35,104 nt of DNA, taken from positions 1-35,104 of the forward strand of contig NZ_LABY01000259.1 in NCBI RefSeq assembly GCF_001043975.1. Reading direction: 5' to 3'. Below the pieces are notes generated by a model. That model had not been told where the DNA came from. It saw nothing but the letters and a program-made list of their open reading frames with translations, and searched no databases. This stretch comes from Methylobacterium variabile. Its GTDB lineage: Bacteria; Pseudomonadota; Alphaproteobacteria; Rhizobiales; Beijerinckiaceae. Of the stretch, positions 16,258 through 22,805 are shown piece by piece; position 1 is the stretch's first letter, and every line of letters starts with the position of its first letter. The translations under genes and the position numbers were made by a program.

Positions 16258-16351
16258 GGGTTCAGCCTTTAGATCATCCGCGGCCCGGGAGGAAACCGCC
16301 GGGCAGCGGAGGCGGCGATCCTGTGCGGTCGCCGCGCCGCGGGCGCGGGGC

Positions 16352-16918
16352 CTACGAGACCGCCTGGACCTCGCGCACGTCCGGCAGGAAGTGGCGGAAG
16401 AGGTTCTGCACGCCCTGGCGCAGGGTGGCGGTGGAGGACGGGCAGCCCGAGCAGGCGCCCTTCATCTCGAGGAACACGACGCCATCGCGAAAGCCCCGGA
16501 AGGTGATGTCGCCGCCGTCGCCGGCCACCGCGGGGCGCACCCGGGTTTCGAGCAGGTCCTTGATGGTGGCGACGGTGTCGGCGTCGGCCTCGTCGAAGAA
16601 CTCCTCCGTCGGCTCCTCGGGGGCGGCGCCGGCCTCGAGGACCGGGGCCCCCGACATGAAGTGCTCCATGATGGCGCCGAGCACCGCCGGCTTGACCTGG
16701 GGCCAGCCCGGCTCGCCCTCGGCCTTGGTCACCGAGATGAAGTCGTGGCCGAGATAGACGCCGGAGACGCCCGGCACGCCGAACAGGGCGCGGGCGAGCG
16801 GCGAGCGAGTCGCGGCTCCCTCGTCCCGCGCCTCGAAGGTGCCCTCGGCCAGCACGACCTTGCCGGGCAGGAACTTCAGGGTGGCGGGGTTCGGGGTGGC
16901 TTCGGTCTGGATGAACAT
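16352..16918 (-). CDS. Nfu-type iron-sulfur cluster scaffold/carrier
   Basis: A 188-residue NifU-like protein with two parts. The N-terminal Nfu_N domain (1-88) starts MFIQTEATPNPATLKFLPGK and includes GVSGVYLGHDFISVTK. The C-terminal NifU domain (about 112-180) has RPAVAGDGGDITFRG and the cluster-binding pair Cys156-x2-Cys159 in KGACSGCPSS. Such proteins carry a [4Fe-4S] cluster to apo-targets. This matters for neighbours such as MiaB and the LeuCD isomerase, which use Fe-S clusters; that connection is inference. The ATG at 16918 has GAGGAT upstream. It is the first gene of the housekeeping block after the universal stress protein. The usual annotation is NifU family protein. Confidence 0.94.
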   Translation of the reverse strand: MFIQTEATPNPATLKFLPGKVVLAEGTFEARDEGAATRSPLARALFGVPGVSGVYLGHDFISVTKAEGEPGWPQVKPAVLGAIMEHFMSGAPVLEAGAAPEEPTEEFFDEADADTVATIKDLLETRVRPAVAGDGGDITFRGFRDGVVFLEMKGACSGCPSSTATLRQGVQNLFRHFLPDVREVQAVS

Positions 16919-17044
16919 CGGTGATCCTCGAAAGTTCTCTGCGCCGGTTCAAGGCCGGCCGGGAACGGCGCTCGGGCCCGTGAGGGCGCCGCGCCTGCGG
17001 GAAGATGTGGACCCGAACGCGCGAAAGCTCAATGGAGTGCCGCG

Positions 17045-17548
17045 TCATCCCGCGAGGGCGGTGATCTCCGCCTCGCTCAGGCCCCCGGGCACGATCACCA
17101 CCGGCACCGGGAAGCTGCCGGCGGTCCGGCCGGCGATCGAGGAGACCAGCGGCCCGGGTCCGTCGCCGCCGGTGGCGGCGCCGAGCACCAGGAAGGCGAT
17201 GTCCTCGTCCGCCTCGATCTGGCTCAGGATCGCGTCGGCGCGCTCGCCGGTGCGCACCACGAGCTCGGGATCGACGCCCGCGGCCTGCCGCGCGGCCGCC
17301 GCCAGGGTCTCGAGGCGCTCCGCCGTCTCGGCCTCGGCCTCGGCCCGCATGGCGTCGCCGACGCCGAGCCACTCCATGGTCTCGGGCGGCTCGGCCACCG
17401 CCAGCATCACCACCCGGGCGCCGAGCCGCGCCGCCCGGCGCACGGCGAAGTGGACCGCGCGGTCGCATTCCGGCGTCTCGTCGACCAGCACCATGAACTT
17501 GAGCCGATGCCCGGCCTCGAAGGACCGGCGCCGCTTGATCTCGACCAT
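17045..17548 (-). CDS. Universal stress protein family
   Basis: A 167-residue UspA-fold protein. After a basic start (MVEIKRRRSFEAGHRLKFMV), the core LVDETPECDRAVHFAVRRAA matches the first strand and helix, VVMLAVAEPPE the second strand, and FLVLGAATGGDGPGPLVSSI the nucleotide-binding loop. ATP-binding Usp proteins carry G-x2-G-x9-G-(S/T); here the loop is only a partial match, so ATP binding is uncertain. The last strand is FPVPVVIVPGG. Function in stress tolerance is assumed from the family only. The ATG at 17548 has a GGAG further upstream. It is transcribed away from the sia operon. Confidence 0.88.
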   Translation of the reverse strand: MVEIKRRRSFEAGHRLKFMVLVDETPECDRAVHFAVRRAARLGARVVMLAVAEPPETMEWLGVGDAMRAEAEAETAERLETLAAAARQAAGVDPELVVRTGERADAILSQIEADEDIAFLVLGAATGGDGPGPLVSSIAGRTAGSFPVPVVIVPGGLSEAEITALAG

Positions 17549-18030
17549 GCCCGGACGTGCTCCGCCGCGAGCCGGATGCTGCCCGCGCGGCCCTCCGCCC
17601 GCAAGGGGGCGCCCCGAGCCGCCCGGCCCGCATCGGAATGGGAGACCCGATAGACCGAATCACGCGTCAACTTGCTGACCTAGGGAAAATACTTCCCGCC
17701 GATCCGTGTCTTCTGCACAATATCGAAGCAGACAGCAAACATTTTAAGCAGATCCTGGACACGCACGGTCACTGGCGTCGAACGAGCGACTTGTCCTGAC
17801 CTTCGTTACAGTCTCTCATGTGTCGAAGGCGTAACACTCTGGTGAGCCTCGGTGACGTATGCTGTCGGCGGCCGACCCGGATGCGGGCTCGGAGGCGGTG
17901 CCCGATGGTTGGGGATTCGAGCACCATCCGGGTCTTCGGTTCTGCTGCGACGGGCCGGCGGCCGGCCTGCCGGAATCGGCACCGAGGCGGCGCGAATCGG
18001 TGGCGACCGGACCCTGGGCGGGAGAGATCG
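17549..18030. promoter_or_regulatory. Divergent intergenic region upstream of the sia-like operon
   Basis: This 482-bp gap separates the usp start (minus) from siaB (plus). The part at about 17650-17850 is visibly less GC-rich than the flanks, as expected for a promoter. It contains the near-symmetric GTTAC (17806-17810) and GTAAC (17831-17835). I found no clean -35/-10 pair, and no GGAAC-N16-18-CGTT match to the alphaproteobacterial EcfG stress promoter on the plus strand. Frames across the gap (for example 17818 to 18030, in phase with siaB) are Arg-rich and not convincing as protein. Confidence 0.4.
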
Positions 18031-18585
18031 GTGCTCGCACGAGATTTCATGGCGTTCCACGAGGCGTCCCGGCGCAACGGGATCATCCTGTCGTTCGGCG
18101 GCGACCTGTCCGAGAACGTGCTGTTCTCCCTCGGCGAGGTGCTGAAGCTGCGCATGCAGCAGGGCGCCACCGACGCCTCGGTGTCGAAGCGCGTCTTCTC
18201 GGTCTTCGTCGAGCAGGCCCAGAACATCATCCGCTACTCCGCCGACAAGCTCGTGCCGCCGGGCGCTCCCGAGGGCGGCATGGTCAGCGCGGGCCTGATC
18301 GTGGTCGGGGTCGAGGGCGGGCGCTTCTTCGTCGCCTGCGGCAACGAGGTGCCGGGCGAGCACGTCACGGCGCTCCGCGCCCGGCTCGACCACATCGCCG
18401 GCCTGTCGGGCGAGGAGCTCAAGCGGTACTACCGCGAGCGGCTGCGCCAGCCCGCCGACGAGGGCAGCCTCGGCGGCAGCATCGGGTTGATCGAGATCGC
18501 ACGGCGCTCCAGCGCCCCGGTCGAGTACGAGTTCCAGGACCGCGGCGACGACCGCTGCTTCTTCTGCCTCAAGGCCTTCATCTGA
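18031..18585 (+). CDS. siaB: SiaB-like protein kinase (first gene of sia-like operon)
   Basis: A 184-residue protein of the SiaB kinase family (DUF6272). In Pseudomonas, SiaB phosphorylates SiaC and so prevents it from activating the diguanylate cyclase SiaD. The start of the fold reads NGIILSFGGDLSENVLFSLG. A histidine-kinase-like ATPase N-box appears as FVEQAQNIIRYS (Glu61, Asn65, Tyr69), and a G-box as GSLGGSIGLIEIARRS (145-160). I chose the GTG at 18031, which has GGGAGAGA just upstream; an ATG at 18049 is possible but has a weak ribosome site. It is followed after 11 bp by siaC. The assignment comes from motif pattern and gene context, not from an alignment. Confidence 0.85.
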   Translation: MLARDFMAFHEASRRNGIILSFGGDLSENVLFSLGEVLKLRMQQGATDASVSKRVFSVFVEQAQNIIRYSADKLVPPGAPEGGMVSAGLIVVGVEGGRFFVACGNEVPGEHVTALRARLDHIAGLSGEELKRYYRERLRQPADEGSLGGSIGLIEIARRSSAPVEYEFQDRGDDRCFFCLKAFI

Positions 18586-18596
18586 GGCACGCCACG

Positions 18597-18983
18597 ATGG
18601 ACCGGATCCAGATTCCCGCCACCAGCCGCTCGCCGCTGGTCGACTTCGACTTCGAGGCCGGGCACCTGCTCCTGCGGGGCGAGTCCTACCCCGAGGACGC
18701 CGCTGCCTTCTACGGCCCGCTGCTTCAGGCCCTGCGCCGGTGCCTGGAGACGGACGGCGCCCCCCTGACCTTCGACGTCGCGCTGTCGTACTTCAACTCG
18801 TCGAGCGCCAAGGCGCTGATGAACCTGTTCATGCCCCTCGAGGACGCCGCCGCCGACGGCCGCCCGGTGACGATCCGCTGGCTCTACGCCGAGGGGGACG
18901 AGTCCATCGCGGAAGCCGGCGAGGACTTCGCGGCCGATTTCTCGCACGCCCGGTTCGAGATGGTGCAGGAGACGGCGGCATGA
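18597..18983 (+). CDS. siaC: SiaC-like regulatory phosphoprotein
   Basis: A 128-residue protein of the SiaC family (DUF1987). In Pseudomonas aeruginosa, unphosphorylated SiaC binds and activates SiaD; SiaB phosphorylates it on Thr68 and SiaA removes the phosphate. Here the family motifs are FDFEAGHLLLRGESYPEDA (17-35) and DVALSYFNSSSAKALMNLF (60-78). The site equivalent to Thr68 is Ser68 in the run Asn67-Ser68-Ser69-Ser70, still phosphorylatable. The fold resembles anti-sigma antagonists (STAS-like). The start at 18597 gives MDRIQIPATSRSPLVDF. The stop overlaps the siaD start as ATGA, so translation is coupled. Confidence 0.88.
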   Translation: MDRIQIPATSRSPLVDFDFEAGHLLLRGESYPEDAAAFYGPLLQALRRCLETDGAPLTFDVALSYFNSSSAKALMNLFMPLEDAAADGRPVTIRWLYAEGDESIAEAGEDFAADFSHARFEMVQETAA

Positions 18984-19873
18984 AGACCAGGGCGGCTCCG
19001 GAGCACGCGACGGTGACGAACGGCGACACGCCCCCGGGGCGCGATGACGCGGACGGGCGTAAGGGCGCCGGCAGGCCCGGCAACGTCTTCAGCCTGTTCG
19101 ACAACGAGGAGGCGATCCTCGACCGGACCGAGGTGATGCTGACCCAGCTCGCCGCGGTGGCGGACGGGGTGAAGGTGCTGGCGGAGGCCTATCGCCGGGG
19201 CTACCGCGAGCAGCGGCGGCTGGTGCGCCTGAGCGACCGCATGCAGGCCGACCTGCAGAAGGCCAACAAGCGCCTGGGCGAGCAGCAGCGCGACCTGCAG
19301 ACCCTCAACGCCGCCCTCTCGGGCGAGATCGAGACCAGCGCCCGCCTGGAGGCCGAGCTGCGGCGGCTCGCCGACACCGACCCGCTGACCGGGGCGCTCG
19401 CCCGCCGGCGCTTCCTCGAGGTCTGCGCCCGGGACTGGCGGCGCCGGAGCGGCCGGACGGCCTGCCTGCTGATGCTGGACATCGACCGGTTCAAGCTCGT
19501 CAACGACAGCCACGGCCACGCGGCCGGCGACGCGGCTCTGGTCGGCTTCGTGGCCGCCTGCCGCTCCGCCCTGCGCTCCCTCGACACGGTGGGGCGCCTC
19601 GGCGGCGAGGAATTCGCCGTCCTGCTGGTCGAGACCGACGTCGAGGACGGGGCGGCGGTCGCCGAGCGCATCCGCGCCGCCGTGGCGGCGACCCCGGTCG
19701 CCACCGAGACCGGGCCGATCGGGATCACGGTCAGCATCGGCCTCGCGGCGGCCGGGCCGGAGGAGAGCCTCGAGGCGGCGATGCGCCGGGCTGACGCGGC
19801 GCTCTACGCCGCCAAGCACGGCGGCCGCAACCGGGTGCACCGGGCACCCCCAAGCCCGGAGGCCGCTCCTTGA
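18980..19873 (+). CDS. siaD: SiaD-like diguanylate cyclase
   Basis: A 297-residue cytosolic diguanylate cyclase that should make c-di-GMP from two GTP. After a disordered, charged N-terminus (1-35) come a segment with VFSLFDNEEAILDRTEVM and a coiled coil (about 85-130, LQKANKRLGEQQRDLQTLN). The GGDEF domain follows (about 130-290), with DTDPLTGALARRRFLE, LMLDIDRFKLVNDSHGH and the active site GRLGGEEFAVLL (GGEEF 208-212). The inhibitory I-site RxxD is intact as Arg199-Ser-Leu-Asp202, five residues before GGEEF. This coiled-coil GGDEF layout without membrane segments is that of SiaD, which SiaC activates. It overlaps siaC (ATGA) and siaA (TTGA). Confidence 0.93.
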   Translation: MKTRAAPEHATVTNGDTPPGRDDADGRKGAGRPGNVFSLFDNEEAILDRTEVMLTQLAAVADGVKVLAEAYRRGYREQRRLVRLSDRMQADLQKANKRLGEQQRDLQTLNAALSGEIETSARLEAELRRLADTDPLTGALARRRFLEVCARDWRRRSGRTACLLMLDIDRFKLVNDSHGHAAGDAALVGFVAACRSALRSLDTVGRLGGEEFAVLLVETDVEDGAAVAERIRAAVAATPVATETGPIGITVSIGLAAAGPEESLEAAMRRADAALYAAKHGGRNRVHRAPPSPEAAP

Positions 19874-21570
19874 GCGGCGAGACCCTGGCCCCCGCGCCGC
19901 AGCCCGGCGGCGCGCGGCGCGGCGGCTCCCTGCGGGGCGCCGGGCCGATGCGCCGGGGCGACGCGCTGGCCGGTCTCGGCTTCGCCGAGGTGCCGACCAC
20001 GCAGGACGGCGGCGCCGACACGATGCGCCCGGGCGCCCTGCGCGGCGCCGCCCGCGGCCGCAACCTCGACGGCCTCGCCCACGCGCTCTTCCTGCGCCTC
20101 TTCCCGGTGATCGCCGCGATGGTGCTGGCGACCCAGGTGGTGATCGCCTGGGTCAATTACGGCGACCAGATCCGCCTCACCGGCGAACGGGCGCAGATGA
20201 TGGCGGACATGACCGCACGGGCGCTGGCCCGACCGGACTGGACCACCTCTCATGGCCCGCAGCTCCAGGCCCTCGCCCTCGACCCGGCCTTCCGGGTCGC
20301 GACCCTGCGCGACGCCGCGGGCAACGTGGTCGGGCGCCTCGGCGAGGAGCCCCGGGGCCGCGGCTTCGAGCGGATCCAGGTCGGGTCGGAGATCGAGGCC
20401 GGCCCGCCCGGGCAGCCCGCCGGCAGCCTGACCCTGGTCCTGTCGGCCGAGGCCCTGCGGGCCAACGCCGAGAAGCAGTTCGTGATGGTGCTGGGCGCCA
20501 GCCTGGCCCTGATGCTGGCCTTCGCGCTGGCCCTGCGGCTCGCGGTGCGACGCCACGTGCTCGCGCCGCTGACGCGCCTCCTGTCCGCCATGGGGCGGGT
20601 CGAGCACAAGGAGTGGGTCACGGTCGACCTCGCCGGCCGTCAGCGTCCGAGCCGGGAGATCGCCGACATCTCCTCGGCCTTCAACCGCATGGTCGAGGGC
20701 CTGAAGAGCGGCGACGAGGCCCGCCACCTGCTCGCCGAGCTGGAGCGCACCCACGCCCGCCTCGCCGAGGCGAACGGCCTGGTGATGGAGAGCCTCGGCT
20801 ACGCCAGCCGCATCCAGCAGGCGGTGCTGCCGGGCCCCGGCGCGCTGCGCGGGCCCACGCTCGAGGTCGCGGTGCTGTGGGAGCCCCTGCACGTCGTCGG
20901 GGGCGACTACTTCTGGCTCGAGGAGATCGACGGCCTCTGCATCGTGGTGGTGGCCGACTGCACCGGCCACGGCGTGCCGGGGGCCTTCCTGACCCTGATC
21001 GTCGCGACCGCCCTCGACCGCATCCTGCACGACCAGGGCCTGCGCCGGCCCGACGACATCCTCGCCGCCCTCGACGGCGTGGTGCGGACGCGGCTGCGGC
21101 AGGAGACCGGGCAAGTGGCCGGACGGGCGGCAGAGGCGCCGGAGGGGTCGGATGACGGGCTCGATTGCGGCGTCTGCGTCCTCGACCGGGCGAGCCGCAT
21201 CCTGCACTTCGCCGGCGCCGGCCTCGCCCTCACGGTCCTCGACGGGGCCGGGGTCACGCGGATCAAGGGCCGGCGCCACGGCCTCGGCTACCGGCGCACC
21301 GGCCGGGAGGAGGCGCTGTCCGGGACGGCGGTCCCGCTCGCGGACGGCCAGACCTTCTTCCTGATGACCGACGGGGTCAGCGACCAGATGGGCGGGGCGT
21401 CCCGGCGGCTCCTCGGTCACCGGGGCGTGGCCGAGATCCTGGCCAGGCACCGGGACCTGCCCCTCGACGGGCAGGTGGCGGCCCTGGAGGCGGCGCTCGC
21501 GGCCCATCGCGGGCCCGAGCCGCGCCGGGACGACATGACCCTGGTGGCGTTCCGGCCGAGGACCGGATGA
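19870..21570 (+). CDS. siaA: SiaA-like membrane PP2C/SpoIIE phosphatase
   Basis: A 566-residue inner-membrane Ser/Thr phosphatase. Order: a cytoplasmic Gly/Arg-rich N-terminus (1-70), TM1 (about 74-96), a periplasmic sensor region (about 97-202), TM2 (203-226), HAMP (226-280), a linker helix, and a PP2C/SpoIIE domain (about 320-566). Metal-binding residues are visible: Asp346 in VGGDYFWL, Asp363 in VADCTGHGVPGAF, Asp501 in MTDGVSDQM and Asp554/555 in RRDDMTLV. In Pseudomonas, SiaA dephosphorylates SiaC in response to an envelope signal. The start is a TTG at 19870 overlapping the siaD stop (TTGA), with GGAGG 7 nt upstream. Met codons at 19948 and 20023 are alternatives. It comes last here, whereas siaA is first in Pseudomonas. 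Confidence 0.9.
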   Translation: MSGETLAPAPQPGGARRGGSLRGAGPMRRGDALAGLGFAEVPTTQDGGADTMRPGALRGAARGRNLDGLAHALFLRLFPVIAAMVLATQVVIAWVNYGDQIRLTGERAQMMADMTARALARPDWTTSHGPQLQALALDPAFRVATLRDAAGNVVGRLGEEPRGRGFERIQVGSEIEAGPPGQPAGSLTLVLSAEALRANAEKQFVMVLGASLALMLAFALALRLAVRRHVLAPLTRLLSAMGRVEHKEWVTVDLAGRQRPSREIADISSAFNRMVEGLKSGDEARHLLAELERTHARLAEANGLVMESLGYASRIQQAVLPGPGALRGPTLEVAVLWEPLHVVGGDYFWLEEIDGLCIVVVADCTGHGVPGAFLTLIVATALDRILHDQGLRRPDDILAALDGVVRTRLRQETGQVAGRAAEAPEGSDDGLDCGVCVLDRASRILHFAGAGLALTVLDGAGVTRIKGRRHGLGYRRTGREEALSGTAVPLADGQTFFLMTDGVSDQMGGASRRLLGHRGVAEILARHRDLPLDGQVAALEAALAAHRGPEPRRDDMTLVAFRPRTG

Positions 21571-21574
21571 GCGC

Positions 21575-21600
21575 GGCGGGGACCCCTCAGGATCCCCGCC
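21575..21600 (+). terminator. Hairpin at the end of the sia-like operon
   Basis: GGCGGGGA (21575-21582) pairs with TCCCCGCC (21593-21600) across a 10-nt loop, starting 4 bp after the siaA stop. The position fits a transcript end, although no T-run follows. Confidence 0.55.
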
Positions 21601-21659
21601 CGCCGACGGTCCTGGGCTAACCCGAGACCGTCATCGATGCGTCATCGCGCGGGGCCGTG

Positions 21660-21944
21660 TCAGAACCGGCACACCCGGCGCGGCCCATAGGGCGTCGGGC
21701 GCACGAAGCAGCGCCGGCCATAGACCCGCGGCGGACCATAGAAGCGGCGACCGTAGATCGGCCGGCAGCGGCCGTACGGCCCGCGGGCGAAGCCGGGGCC
21801 GCAGCCCTGGGCGACCTGCGTCACCGCCGCCTCGGCGAGCAGGCCGGCGAGGCCGGGTCCGGCCGGGGCGGCGCTCGCGGGCGCGGCCGCGAGACCGCCG
21901 AACGCCAGGGCGGCCAGTCCGGCGATCTTCCAACGCATCAGCAT
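21660..21944 (-). CDS. Small secreted Cys/Arg/Gly/Tyr-rich peptide (GCG-CRP motif)
   Basis: A 94-residue exported peptide. The signal sequence MLMRWKIAGLAALAFGGLAA ends near ASAAPA. The mature part holds QGCGPGFARGPYGRCRPIYG, a GCG-x-G-x2-R-G-x2-G-x-CRP pattern that I recall in many small secreted Methylobacterium and Bradyrhizobium proteins, then repeated RRFYGPP, RRCF, YGPRRVC. Four Cys could form two disulfides, and the tail is strongly basic. Function is unknown; surface or cell-wall association is a guess. I chose the Met at 21944 over a longer frame from 22013 because only the former begins a signal peptide. It is convergent with siaA. Confidence 0.72.
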   Translation of the reverse strand: MLMRWKIAGLAALAFGGLAAAPASAAPAGPGLAGLLAEAAVTQVAQGCGPGFARGPYGRCRPIYGRRFYGPPRVYGRRCFVRPTPYGPRRVCRF

Positions 21945-22200
21945 GGCGGATGGTCCTCCGTGTGTCCTCGTGTCGGGCGCGCCGGGCGCCGGCGCGGCAC
22001 CGAGCCGAAACAACAGCGATCCCGGCGTCCGGTTCCCGCGGGTCAGGCGCGAACGGCCGCGCGGCGAGAAATTGCCGACGCCGACCGTGTCGACAAGCCG
22101 CGACCGTTCCTGTAAGGAGCCGGCAACTCACAACAGGACGCCGAAATCCTGACGCCGGATCCCATCCCGGGGCGCGGCGGCGACGGCAGGAGTTTGACAG

Positions 22201-22593
22201 ATGAACATCATCCAGCAGCTCGAGCAGGAGCAGATCGCCCAGCTCGGCAAGACGATCCCCGACTTCGAGCCCGGCGACACGGTCATCGTGAACGTCAAGG
22301 TGAAGGAAGGCGAGCGCAGCCGCGTTCAGGCCTACGAGGGCGTGGTGATCGCCCGCTCCGGCGGCGGCCTCAACGAGAGCTTCACGGTCCGCAAGATCTC
22401 GTACGGCGAGGGCGTCGAGCGCGTCTTCCCGATCTACTCGCCGAACATCGACTCGATCAAGGTGGTCCGCCGCGGCAAGGTCCGCCGCGCCAAGCTGTAC
22501 TACCTGCGCGATCGCCGCGGCAAGTCGGCCCGCATCGCCGAGCGCGCCGAGCGCGGCACCGGGAAGGGCAAGAAGCCCGCCGCTGCCGAGTAA
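22201..22593 (+). CDS. rplS: 50S ribosomal protein L19 (bL19)
   Basis: A 130-residue ribosomal protein at the 30S-50S interface. Motifs include MNIIQQLEQEQIAQL, IPDFEPGDTVIVNVKVKEG, RVQAYEGVVIARSGGGLNE, SFTVRKISYGEGVERVFPIY and VVRRGKVRRAKLYYLRDRRG, all standard for bL19. The C-terminal Lys/Ala extension is typical of alphaproteobacteria. GGCAGGAG lies about 8 nt before the ATG. It is usually found with rpsP-rimM-trmD; none of those is adjacent here, so it is transcribed alone from the 256-bp gap at 21945-22200, in which I could not identify a clear promoter. A strong intrinsic terminator follows. Confidence 0.98.
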   Translation: MNIIQQLEQEQIAQLGKTIPDFEPGDTVIVNVKVKEGERSRVQAYEGVVIARSGGGLNESFTVRKISYGEGVERVFPIYSPNIDSIKVVRRGKVRRAKLYYLRDRRGKSARIAERAERGTGKGKKPAAAE

Positions 22594-22622
22594 GCTCTCT
22601 TCGGGACCTCGCGAAACGGAAG

Positions 22623-22658
22623 AAGCCGCCTCCCCTCCCGGGTCGAGGCGGCTTTTTT
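22623..22658 (+). terminator. Intrinsic terminator of rplS
   Basis: AAGCCGCCTC (22623-22632) pairs perfectly with GAGGCGGCTT (22645-22654), and TTTTTT runs from 22653 to 22658. It starts 29 bp after the rplS stop and is the clearest Rho-independent terminator in the window. Confidence 0.95.
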
Positions 22659-22705
22659 GCGTGAGGGTGCGTGCTCGGCATGTCCCGACATCGATGACGC
22701 GTACG

Positions 22706-22745
22706 CCGTCATCCCGGGTTCCGCTGCGCGGCCCCGGGATGACGG
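22706..22745. repeat. Inverted repeat with 13-bp arms (dispersed-type intergenic palindrome)
   Basis: CCGTCATCCCGGG (22706-22718) and CCCGGGATGACGG (22733-22745) are exact reverse complements around a 14-nt loop whose inner CCGC/GCGG can also pair. It lies between the rplS terminator and the 3' end of the WecG-type gene, so it may end the latter. This sequence type resembles short intergenic repeats common in Rhizobiales genomes; that is from memory. Confidence 0.65.
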
Positions 22746-22805
22746 TGGAGCTGTCGATGGGAGTGCGGATTCAACCCACCGTCATCGTTGAACCGATCTC
22801 GACAT

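Noticed and set aside
17557..17799. 80-codon frame between usp and the sia operon
   Set aside because: Its first half is antisense to the usp leader and Arg-rich. The later part falls in an AT-richer promoter-like region with no ribosome site.
17818..18030. Upstream extension of the SiaB-like protein from an ATG at 17818
   Set aside because: The added 71 residues are Arg/Cys-rich without domain character, and a GTG with a good ribosome site lies exactly before the family fold.
19804..21507. 567-codon minus-strand frame antisense to the SiaA-like gene
   Set aside because: No domain or motif is visible; the plus strand has transmembrane, HAMP and PP2C signatures in order.
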